Shown in pieces: positions 53,685-61,218 of a stretch of DNA of 64,000 nt. The position numbers and the translations under genes were made by a program. The notes under the pieces were generated by a model that worked only from the letters and a program-made list of their open reading frames with translations, was not told where the DNA came from and did not search any database. This stretch comes from Bacillus sp. EB01. GTDB taxonomy: Bacteria; Bacillota; Bacilli; Bacillales; Cytobacillaceae. The stretch's first letter is position 1. Each line of letters opens with the position of its first letter. The DNA lies in contig NZ_HG964497.1 in NCBI RefSeq assembly GCF_000613125.1, forward strand, positions 1,374,011 to 1,438,010, given 5' to 3'.

Positions 53685-55208
53685 CTATGAGGATACAGGT
53701 TGATTTTTTACTTTGGATTTTGACTTCGTTATATAGGTCATGATTTCTTCCTGGGTAGCTTGCTTAGGATCCAACTCTGCTGCTATTTCGTGATCCCTAA
53801 TGACCAGAAGCCGGTCACTCATATTGAGGATTTCAGGAAGTTCTGAGGAAATCAGGATAATCCCTACACCCTTGGAAGCAAGTTCAATCATTAATTTATA
53901 AATCTCAAATTTCGCGCCAACATCAATTCCTCTAGTCGGCTCATCCAAAATCAGGATTTCAGGCTCTATTTCAAACCACTTGGAAAGAACAATTTTTTGC
54001 TGGTTCCCTCCACTTAGTTTATTAACAGTTTGATAAATGCTAGGTGTCTTGATTTTCAAACTATTAATGTGATGCTCTGTGATGCTTTTTTCTTTTTCGT
54101 GTTGAATAAGTTTAAATTTACTCAAGACCTTATCAAGATTTGCTAATGTCATATTTTCATAAACACTGGCAGTCAATACTAATCCTTCATGCTTTCGGTC
54201 TTCCGTCACGAAAGCAATCCGTTTTTCAATTGCGTCCAATGGTGTATTAACTTTAACTTGTTTTCCATGGAGGAACATTTCTCCCCGGTCCTTCTTTAAC
54301 ATGCCGAATATTCCCTGTACAATCTCAGTCCTACCGGAACCCATCAATCCATATAATCCTAGAATTTCACCTGGCTTTATTGAAAAAGAAATATTGTGGA
54401 ACTTGCCTTCTTTGTGATAGTCCTTTACCTCAAGAAGAGTTTCTTCAGAGGTATAGGTGAAATCCTTATGAGGATACACATCCTCCATACTTCTTCCAAC
54501 CATCATTGTAATCAGTTCATCGGAAGTGGTTTCACTTGTTTTTACACTGCCAATATATTTGCCGTCACGAAGAACACTCACATCATCGGTGATTTCAAAC
54601 AACTCTTCCATTCTGTGAGAAATGTAAATAACCGAACTTCCTTGTGATTTCAATTTATTAATTATCGTAAAAAGCGTTTTAGTTTCTTTCGAGCTCAGCG
54701 CCGAGGTCGGTTCATCCATAATGATAATTTTTGGATTTGATGAAACAGCCTTTGCGATTTCTACCATCTGCTGACTTGAGATAGATAAATCCTTTACAAG
54801 CTTGGTAGGAGAGATATGTATATCCAGTTCATCCAGAAGCTGCTTCGTTCTTTTGTTCATTTCTTTATCGTCAATTAAACCATTCTTGACTGGCTCGTAC
54901 ATGGCCCAAATATTCTCTGAAACTGTCATATTCGGACTTAAAGAAAGTTCCTGGTAGATAATGCTGATCCCCAGTTCCCTGGCATGAACGACATCTTTTA
55001 TCTCGACTTTCTCTCCAAATAACTTGATATAACCACCGTCTGGTTTATAGGCTCCAGATAAAATTTTCATTAACGTTGATTTCCCTGCCCCATTTTCACC
55101 TAACAGCGCAAGCACTTTTCCCTCTTCAAGAGAGATATTGACCCCATCAAGAGCTACGACACCTGGAAAGACTTTTTTGATGTCATTCATTTCTAAAATT
55201 GTCCCCAT
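53685..55208 (-). CDS. Sugar ABC transporter ATP-binding protein (RbsA-like, CUT2)
   Basis: A 507-residue protein with two fused ABC cassettes. The first has Walker A LLGENGAGKSTLM (about 35-47), the signature LSISSQQMVEIAKAV and Walker B IIIMDEPTSAL. The second has a degenerate Walker A (GLMGSGRTEI), LSGGNQQKIVLSKW and LILDEPTRGIDVG. This tandem layout with one weak site is standard for CUT2 sugar importers. A hairpin separates it from the binding-protein gene. Confidence 0.93.
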   Translation of the reverse strand: MGTILEMNDIKKVFPGVVALDGVNISLEEGKVLALLGENGAGKSTLMKILSGAYKPDGGYIKLFGEKVEIKDVVHARELGISIIYQELSLSPNMTVSENIWAMYEPVKNGLIDDKEMNKRTKQLLDELDIHISPTKLVKDLSISSQQMVEIAKAVSSNPKIIIMDEPTSALSSKETKTLFTIINKLKSQGSSVIYISHRMEELFEITDDVSVLRDGKYIGSVKTSETTSDELITMMVGRSMEDVYPHKDFTYTSEETLLEVKDYHKEGKFHNISFSIKPGEILGLYGLMGSGRTEIVQGIFGMLKKDRGEMFLHGKQVKVNTPLDAIEKRIAFVTEDRKHEGLVLTASVYENMTLANLDKVLSKFKLIQHEKEKSITEHHINSLKIKTPSIYQTVNKLSGGNQQKIVLSKWFEIEPEILILDEPTRGIDVGAKFEIYKLMIELASKGVGIILISSELPEILNMSDRLLVIRDHEIAAELDPKQATQEEIMTYITKSKSKVKNQPVSS

Positions 55209-55226
55209 ACAAACACTTCCTTTAAA

Positions 55227-55258
55227 TAGGAGGAAATGCCCGCGGACATTTCCTCCTA
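55227..55258 (-). promoter_or_regulatory. Intercistronic hairpin between binding-protein and ATPase genes
   Basis: A perfect 12-bp stem TAGGAGGAAATG / CATTTCCTCCTA starts six bases after the binding-protein stop, with no long T-run. It probably stabilises the upstream mRNA or partly stops transcription, so that more binding protein than ATPase is made. Confidence 0.7.
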
Positions 55259-55263
55259 AGTGA

Positions 55264-56220
55264 TTATTCTGAAATCGTTACCTTTCCATCTTCCACCTTC
55301 ACATCAACGAAACCTTTTCCGTTTACGTAAAGTCCTGGTGTGATTGGAACTTCCTTCTCAGCTTTTTCACCTTTTGCAAGTTTCACAGCATTCTTGACTG
55401 CTTCTTCACCCATTTTGTCAGGAAACTGGACTACAACAGCCTTAAATGTATTTTCGCTATCAACTGCCTTCCGCGCTTCTTCAAGACCATCAAAGCCGAT
55501 AACAACACCATCCACTCCACGGTCTGTCATAGCCTGGTCAGCCGAAATGGCCATATCATCACCGAATCCAAAAATCCCTTTAAGGTTAGGATTAGCGGTC
55601 AACATATCTTCAGATGCCTTTTTAGCCTCTTCACGAGTACGGCCTGGCAACTCCTGAACAATTTTTAGACCAGAATGATTTTTCGCATTTTCCTTAAACC
55701 CATCGATACGGTCACGTACAGACTGAACCTCAGGATATGTAGTCAGCCCAACTTCACCCTCACCATTGAGGTATTTAGCCATTGCTTCAGCAGCGATCAT
55801 ACCGCCTGTATAGTTGTCGGTTGCAATATGTGAATCAACCTCGACGCCGTTAGCCTTAATATCAACAGTAACAACAGGGATTCCAGCATCTTTTGCCTTC
55901 ATAACAGCACCTTTAACTCCATCAGAGTCAACTGGAACCATGATAATAGCGTCAACACCTTTGTTAATGAAATCTTCAATAGCTGAAATTTGTCTGTTCA
56001 AATCCTGGTCGGCAATAGCAACTTCGACTTTAACTTTTTGGTTTCCAGCTTCTTTTTCAATTGCCTCTTTAATTGCCACCTGGAATGGATGGGACTGAGT
56101 TAACAAGCTTGCTCCTATCGTGATATCACCTGATTTGCCTTCACCGGATGTTTTTTCTTCTCCACATGCAGCAAGAACCATCATACTTGCGAGTAAAATA
56201 AATGCCAGCAATTTTCTCAT
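55264..56220 (-). CDS. Sugar-binding lipoprotein of the CUT2 transporter (RbsB-like)
   Basis: A 318-residue lipoprotein. The signal peptide ends in the lipobox VLAACG (Cys 19). The periplasmic-binding-protein type 1 fold follows: GASLLTQSHPFQVAIKEAIE, IADQDLNRQISAIEDFINKG (in pieces), VDAIIMVPVDSDGV, VVTVDIKANGVEVDSHIATDNY, GIFGFGDDMAISADQAM and GVVIGFDGLEEARKAV. It captures the sugar outside the membrane. The sequence resembles ribose/allose/fructose-type binding proteins. It is the first transport gene after the regulator. Confidence 0.92.
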   Translation of the reverse strand: MRKLLAFILLASMMVLAACGEEKTSGEGKSGDITIGASLLTQSHPFQVAIKEAIEKEAGNQKVKVEVAIADQDLNRQISAIEDFINKGVDAIIMVPVDSDGVKGAVMKAKDAGIPVVTVDIKANGVEVDSHIATDNYTGGMIAAEAMAKYLNGEGEVGLTTYPEVQSVRDRIDGFKENAKNHSGLKIVQELPGRTREEAKKASEDMLTANPNLKGIFGFGDDMAISADQAMTDRGVDGVVIGFDGLEEARKAVDSENTFKAVVVQFPDKMGEEAVKNAVKLAKGEKAEKEVPITPGLYVNGKGFVDVKVEDGKVTISE

Positions 56221-56325
56221 TAGATATTCCCCCGTTTATCATTTGGATAATTAAAGCTATTATTAATCTTGTTTATTACAACTGATGGAAAGTCCCTCTC
56301 CACCACCTCCTTAAAGGTCCAATAG

Positions 56326-57327
56326 TTAACTTAATTTTTTTACTGAATTGCCTTCCAATAGCTTTGTTTTCAAACGGCTTACTGTCGGGAACAGAGAGTA
56401 GTCTTGGTCAATTCGTTTAAGTAAAAGCAGTGCTGCTGTTTCTCCAATTTCATTCATAGGCTGTCTGACAGTGGAAATCTTTGGGGTAAGCATTTGAAAC
56501 ACATCAGAGTCGTCGTACCCAAAAAGACTGATGTCTTCCCCGATTTTTATCCCTTTTTCCATAAAGTATTTTATACCTGTCATGGTTGTCTCATAGTTAG
56601 TTGCAAAAATAACACTTGGCGGCTCTTCCATTTGAGTAAACTTCTGATAGGCATCAAGGCCACCACCCTTCTTGTACTCACCGTGCAGAATCAGACTCTC
56701 ATCGATAGGAATCATATAATCATTTAAAGCCCTGATATAACCGTTCAACCGTTCCTGCGCTGTAAATATATCGGTGGGCCCAGCAATCATTCCAATCCTT
56801 CTATGCCCCAGACGGATTGCCTCTTCAACAGCCCTATAGGAACCGTTTACATTGTCACAAATAACTGCATCCGCTACGATTCCGGGAATGAGCCTATCAA
56901 TTAGGACTATCGGGATATCGCTTTGGATTATTTCCTCTACATGCTCACTTTTATTAGATACTGGCATCATGATAATTCCATCGACACGTTTATCTTTTAG
57001 AAAATCAATTTTTTCTTTTTCAGTTTTAAGAGATTGGCGGGAATTACAAACAATAAGACTATAATTCTCGTTATCTAAAATCTCTTCCATTCCTTCAATA
57101 ACTTGATTGATAAAAATATCAGTAATGCTCGGGATCAAAACTCCAACTGTATACGTTTTGTTAGTTTTCAATCCCCTAGCCATTTGGTTCACTTTATAAT
57201 CAAGTTCCTTGATGGCTTGTTTAATTTTTTCCTCGTTATCCTTTTTAATTTTGTAACCATTTAGATACCTTGAAACGGTCCCAATTGAAATTCCTGAGAG
57301 CCTGGAAACATCTTTTATTGTCGTCAT
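56326..57327 (-). CDS. LacI-family repressor of the sugar operon
   Basis: A 333-residue regulator with an N-terminal LacI HTH (TTIKDVSRLSGISIGTVSRYLNG) and a PBP1-type ligand domain (YTVGVLIPSITDIFINQVIEG in pieces, DGIIMMPVSNK, GYDDSDVFQMLTPKISTVRQP). The ATG at 57327 follows GGTGAT; an in-frame TTG lies two codons upstream. Two operator-like palindromes just upstream indicate autoregulation together with control of the six downstream genes. Confidence 0.9.
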   Translation of the reverse strand: MTTIKDVSRLSGISIGTVSRYLNGYKIKKDNEEKIKQAIKELDYKVNQMARGLKTNKTYTVGVLIPSITDIFINQVIEGMEEILDNENYSLIVCNSRQSLKTEKEKIDFLKDKRVDGIIMMPVSNKSEHVEEIIQSDIPIVLIDRLIPGIVADAVICDNVNGSYRAVEEAIRLGHRRIGMIAGPTDIFTAQERLNGYIRALNDYMIPIDESLILHGEYKKGGGLDAYQKFTQMEEPPSVIFATNYETTMTGIKYFMEKGIKIGEDISLFGYDDSDVFQMLTPKISTVRQPMNEIGETAALLLLKRIDQDYSLFPTVSRLKTKLLEGNSVKKLS

Positions 57328-57349
57328 AACCAATCACCATACCTTATAT

Positions 57350-57396
57350 TTGAAACGTTTCAATTATTATTTAAATAAAAATTGAAACGTTTACAA
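57350..57396. promoter_or_regulatory. Two LacI-type operators
   Basis: TTGAAACGTTTCAA (57350-57363) is a perfect 14-bp palindrome. TTGAAACGTTTACAA (57382-57396) is a near copy 32 bases away. Both lie between the -10 box and the repressor start codon. Confidence 0.8.
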
Positions 57397-57401
57397 TCCA
57401 T

Positions 57402-57430
57402 ATTATGAAAGCGTTTTATTGGATTGTCAA
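57402..57430 (-). promoter_or_regulatory. Sigma-A promoter of the sugar operon with embedded cre site
   Basis: On the minus strand TTGACA (57430-57425), 17 bases, CATAAT (57407-57402). The cre-like TGAAAGCGTTTTAT (57406-57419, plus strand) overlaps the -10 and spacer, so CcpA should block the promoter during growth on preferred sugars. Confidence 0.8.
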
Positions 57431-57507
57431 TGCTAAATTTTCTAAAATCACAAAAATTTAAATAATTATTTTGTTAACTTAATTAAATACTTACACTTCC
57501 TGCTTTC

Positions 57508-57548
57508 AACAAAAAAGGGACCCCAATGCTGGAAGTCCCTTTTTTGTT
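57508..57548. terminator. Bidirectional terminator
   Basis: AACAAAAAAGGGAC / GTCCCTTTTTTGTT, between the betaine transporter 3' end (minus) and the sugar-operon promoter. Confidence 0.85.
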
Positions 57549-57628
57549 CTATTGATTAATCCTTAAAGCCACCCCTATTAGCAGAGGTACCGTCCAAAAA
57601 ATCTGAAGTCACTTTACTATAACCTAAC

Positions 57629-59356
57629 CTATTTCAAGTCCTCAATTGAATTAATGTCAACGTACTCAGGTACGACCAATCCATTTCTTGTTCCTTGAAG
57701 GTTTAGTCCAAGATCAACGAGATCGTCCTTATACGTATTATAATATTCGACATGGGTACTTGGCAGCCAGGCTGCAACCATCGCATCGGAACTTCCGTTG
57801 GCAACACCGGCAAACATCGGGCCGACTTCTACCTGGCTGAGTGTGACCTTGAAGCCATTTTGTTCAAGTACCTTGCCAATGACATTCGTACTGGCGATCT
57901 CTGTATCCCAGGCAACATAGACCAGGTTGATGTCTTCACCATTACCTTCTTGGGCCCCGTTTGTCCACTTTGCTACTAGCTCCTGATTTTCCGATATCCA
58001 TTTTTCAGCAGCTTCTTCTGGACTCATACCTTCTTGGATATCGACCATTACGGCTTCCATATCTCCCGTCTCCCAGGAAAATTGATCTAGGATTTTATAA
58101 GCGCCAGGTGCATCCTGCTCGAGGCCTTTCCTAACGAGTGTATGAATTCCTTCAACCCCTCCGAATACTCCATTTGGGTCTTCAAGAAATTTCAAATCGT
58201 ATTTAGAAAACTTCCAGTGCGGTGCCCAGCCAGTAACAATAATCGGCTTCTTATTCTTATAAGCTTTGTCTAATTCAGCATACATAGCTGCAGAAGAGCC
58301 TTCTATAACTTTCCATTGATCCAACCCATATTCGGAAATTCCATTGCTAGCCTGTGCCATAATTCCGGCCCCAGGTTCAATCCCGGTGATTTCATAATTG
58401 GTTTGGCCACCTATCGAATTCGGATCGACTTTAACCGCATTTTCCTTGGCAAATGCTTGAACAAGGATAGTACCTACAACAAGTGCTGCTAGGATGGCAG
58501 CGACATATCTTCCCTTAATGACATGCCCATATGCCGGCTTGCGTAAGTTTTGTGTGAGCCGGTCGAGGATAATCGCGATAAAGACAATCGATAAACCTGC
58601 CTCGAATCCCTGGCCCACATTAATTTGGCTGACAGCCCGGTAAACGTCTGCCCCAAGGCCAGGCGCACCAACTAACGAAGCCGTAACAACCATTGATAGG
58701 GCGAGCATTATACTCTGGTTAACCCCGGCCAAAATCGTTGGAGTGGCAAGTGGCAATTGAACTTTCAGCAACTTTTGGCTGCTTGTTGAACCAAACGCAT
58801 CCGACGCTTCAATCAGGTCTTTAGGCACTTCCTGAATACCAAGATTGGTCATACGTATGGTTGGCGCAATTGCGAAAATAAATGAAGCAATAATACCCGG
58901 AACGGTTCCAATTCCGAAAAATAAGATCGAAGGAATCAAATAAACAAATGCAGGCATTGTTTGCATAAAGTCTAAAACTGGTGTGACAATCCTTTGCACT
59001 GTTTTACTTTGTGCACACCAAATTCCAATTGGAATACCAATCAGGATTGTCAGAAATCCCGACACTAATACAATCGCAAGTGTTTGAATCGCTGACTCCC
59101 AGTATCCAAGATTATCGATCAACAGCAAGCTGACCACCGTAAAGATTCCTAACGGCCATCTGCTCGTATATGCCACTAAAAGGGCCAGGACGATGATTAA
59201 TACGATTGGAGGGCCTGCACTTAATACATTAACGATAAGATCCAATAACCCGTCGATTGCAGTTGTAATAAATGAAAATAATCCAGCAAACGCCACGGTA
59301 ATCCATTCCACTAAAGAATCGATCCAACTTCCCAGAGGGATTTTCGGTATATTCAT
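57629..59356 (-). CDS. opuAB-AC: Glycine betaine ABC transporter, fused permease and binding protein
   Basis: A 575-residue fusion. Residues about 1-295 form the OpuAB-like permease (LAIVLVSGFLTILIGIPIGIW, in pieces; GVNQSIMLALSMVVTASLVG with the EAA-type loop). The C-terminal ~275 residues are the OpuAC-type binding domain facing outside (NYEITGIEPGAGIMAQASNG, IVTGWAPHWKFSKYDLKFL, WLPSTHVEYYNTYKDDL). Trp residues in GWAPHW and AWLP would form the betaine cage. Such fusions are known from lactococcal OpuA, while B. subtilis OpuAB and OpuAC are separate. It lies four bases after the ATPase gene. Role: osmoprotectant uptake. Confidence 0.9.
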   Translation of the reverse strand: MNIPKIPLGSWIDSLVEWITVAFAGLFSFITTAIDGLLDLIVNVLSAGPPIVLIIVLALLVAYTSRWPLGIFTVVSLLLIDNLGYWESAIQTLAIVLVSGFLTILIGIPIGIWCAQSKTVQRIVTPVLDFMQTMPAFVYLIPSILFFGIGTVPGIIASFIFAIAPTIRMTNLGIQEVPKDLIEASDAFGSTSSQKLLKVQLPLATPTILAGVNQSIMLALSMVVTASLVGAPGLGADVYRAVSQINVGQGFEAGLSIVFIAIILDRLTQNLRKPAYGHVIKGRYVAAILAALVVGTILVQAFAKENAVKVDPNSIGGQTNYEITGIEPGAGIMAQASNGISEYGLDQWKVIEGSSAAMYAELDKAYKNKKPIIVTGWAPHWKFSKYDLKFLEDPNGVFGGVEGIHTLVRKGLEQDAPGAYKILDQFSWETGDMEAVMVDIQEGMSPEEAAEKWISENQELVAKWTNGAQEGNGEDINLVYVAWDTEIASTNVIGKVLEQNGFKVTLSQVEVGPMFAGVANGSSDAMVAAWLPSTHVEYYNTYKDDLVDLGLNLQGTRNGLVVPEYVDINSIEDLK

Positions 59357-59360
59357 GTAC

Positions 59361-60566
59361 TTATTCCCCCTCCATTTCATTCAGGGAATCTTTATTGCCG
59401 GCTAAAGCGCCAATGACAGCTCCGCGGATAATGATTCCTTTAATTCTTTTCTCTTCATCAATGACGGAGATTGGCAGACTTGAAGTTGCCATCGTATCCA
59501 TGAGATCAGCCAATAACGTATCCTCGGTAACCGTTGGAATGTCGGTTGTCATTACTTCAGAAATCGACTGATTCTGGTCGATTGCCTGTCGTGCTTGCTC
59601 TGCGGTCAATGCTCCAAGGAGTTTCCGATGGCGGTCGACGACAAATATGCTGGAATACCCTTGCTTCCGCATAATCTCAAGCGCAACCCGCGGACCCCGG
59701 TCGACACTAATTTTTTCCGCTCGTTTCATAACATGTGATGCTGTTAAAACTTTGGATAAATCAACATCCTCAACGAATTTCTCAACAAATTCATTGGCAG
59801 GCTGCATCATGATTTGTTCCGGTGTGCCCAATTGAATGACGCTGCCGTCCTTCATCAAAGCAATTCGATCCCCAATCCTCAATGCCTCATCCAGGTCATG
59901 GGTAATGAAAATGATCGTTTTCTTGTATTGTTCTTGAATTTCAATCAATTCATCCTGCATGTCTTTTCGAATCAACGGGTCAAGAGCACTAAAGGCTTCA
60001 TCCATTAAGATGATATCAGTATCGCTGGCAAGGGCCCGGGCAAGTCCAACCCTCTGCTGCATTCCCCCACTCAATTGGGATGGAAGCTGGTTTTCATAAC
60101 CTTTTAGACCGACACTTGCCAAAGCCTTCATCGCTTTTTCACGCCGTTCCTCCACTGGTACGTTCTTGATTTCCAGTCCATACTCCGCATTCTCCAGGAT
60201 CGTTTTATGCGGGAACAGAGCAAAATTTTGAAAAACCATACTGATTTTCTTCTGTCTGACTTCCCTTAACCGGGCACTATTCATCTTGACGATATCTTCA
60301 TTATCAATCAAAATCTCGCCTATTGTAGGATCAATCAGCCTATTGAACATCCGGATCAAAGTGGACTTCCCGCTTCCGGACAACCCCATAATGACAAATA
60401 TTTCACCAGGGTATATTTCGAAACTGACATTTTTCACGCCAACTGTGTGACCTGTCTGTTTTAAGATCTCCTTTTTCGATTTGCCTTGCTTCAACAAATC
60501 AATTGCTGCTTTAGGTGATTTTCCAAAAATCTTGGAAACATTCCTGACTTCTACTATGGGATTCAT
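59361..60566 (-). CDS. opuAA: Glycine betaine ABC transporter ATP-binding protein with CBS domains
   Basis: A 401-residue ATPase. The family insert GKSPKAAIDLLKQGKSKKEIL precedes Walker A IMGLSGSGKSTLIRMFNRL (about 60-78). The Q-loop is FQNFALFPH, the signature LSGGMQQRVGLARAL and Walker B ILMDEAFSALDPLIR. The C-terminal tandem CBS domains (SVDRGPRVALEIMRKQG; SEVMTTDIPTVTEDT) sense ionic strength in known OpuA proteins. The ATG at 60566 follows GAGGTGG. It is the first gene of the two-gene operon. Confidence 0.93.
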   Translation of the reverse strand: MNPIVEVRNVSKIFGKSPKAAIDLLKQGKSKKEILKQTGHTVGVKNVSFEIYPGEIFVIMGLSGSGKSTLIRMFNRLIDPTIGEILIDNEDIVKMNSARLREVRQKKISMVFQNFALFPHKTILENAEYGLEIKNVPVEERREKAMKALASVGLKGYENQLPSQLSGGMQQRVGLARALASDTDIILMDEAFSALDPLIRKDMQDELIEIQEQYKKTIIFITHDLDEALRIGDRIALMKDGSVIQLGTPEQIMMQPANEFVEKFVEDVDLSKVLTASHVMKRAEKISVDRGPRVALEIMRKQGYSSIFVVDRHRKLLGALTAEQARQAIDQNQSISEVMTTDIPTVTEDTLLADLMDTMATSSLPISVIDEEKRIKGIIIRGAVIGALAGNKDSLNEMEGE

Positions 60567-60921
60567 CAAACCACCTCATTTTATAAAATTGCCCATATCA
60601 TATTTAGTTTCTCCATTTTTTGTCGCTTTATTTGCCCCGGAAAGTTTAAAAAGAAGTGCGTAAGGGGAAAGGGGAAAAGGGGAAACGACTAACAACCAAC
60701 AATTTATATAATAACAAAAAGTTGGTACTTTTGAAAAGACTTTTCCTACTATACACGAATAGAAGACAAATTTCTCGTCTCAAGGCTTGAGAATTGTCTG
60801 GAAATTTTTTCATGGAAATCTGATCAAAGATATATCTCGGGAGGAAGCATGAGCCGCTTCCCTCCTCTTGATTAAGTAAAACCATAAAGCTGGCATACTT
60901 CCTCATCCAAAATAAAGCACA

Positions 60922-60971
60922 AAAATGCCTGCCCCTTTGCATTATGCAAATGGAGCAGGCATTTTGTTTTT
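60922..60971. terminator. Strong hairpin terminator
   Basis: AAAATGCCTGC (60922-60932) / GCAGGCATTTT (60955-60965) encloses TTTGCAT/ATGCAAA, followed by TGTTTTTAT. Confidence 0.8.
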
Positions 60972-60983
60972 ATACTTAAATAA

Positions 60984-61041
60984 GGGGTCAGACCCCTGTT
61001 ATGGACTTTTTGGTTATTTTGTCCGCGTGGAGTGGACAGGC
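60984..61041 (+). repeat. REP-like element, copy 7 (near consensus)
   Basis: Core GGGGTCAGACCCC at 60984-60996, then TGTTATGGACTTTTTGG, TTATTTTGTCCGCG and TGGAGTGGACAGG. This copy is close to the ~58-base consensus. It lies between two terminators and is not next to a stop codon. Confidence 0.85.
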
Positions 61042-61070
61042 TGGATAGACTGTTTATTATATTTCCCAAA

Positions 61071-61110
61071 AAAGAAGCAGAGGTATTCTATCTGCTTCTT
61101 TGGTTTTTAT
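61071..61110. terminator. Bidirectional terminator after the TPR gene
   Basis: AAAGAAGCAGA / TCTGCTTCTTT with T-runs on both strands, about 110 bases past the TPR gene stop. Confidence 0.8.
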
Positions 61111-61218
61111 TTTTTTTCGGCGGATCTCAAACCTTTTTAATCAATGCCGGGCCTGGCGCTTGGAATGTATACGCAAAAAACCAACAATACCAGTAGCACT
61201 CCTTGCCCAGCCCCTAAT

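Larger units (their letters stand above)
60567..61218. other. Gene-free stretch between opuAA and the TPR gene
   Basis: About 650 bases. It holds the opuA promoter region (not resolved), a GGGAGGAAGC/GCTTCCCTCC hairpin (60841-60866), two terminators and REP-like copy 7. A 98-codon minus-strand frame over 60646-60942 lacks a ribosome binding site and runs through the hairpins, so it is not taken as a gene. Confidence 0.6.

Noticed and set aside
60646-60942. 98-codon minus-strand frame upstream of opuAA
   Set aside because: No ribosome binding site, runs through two hairpins, low-complexity end. Treated as non-coding.
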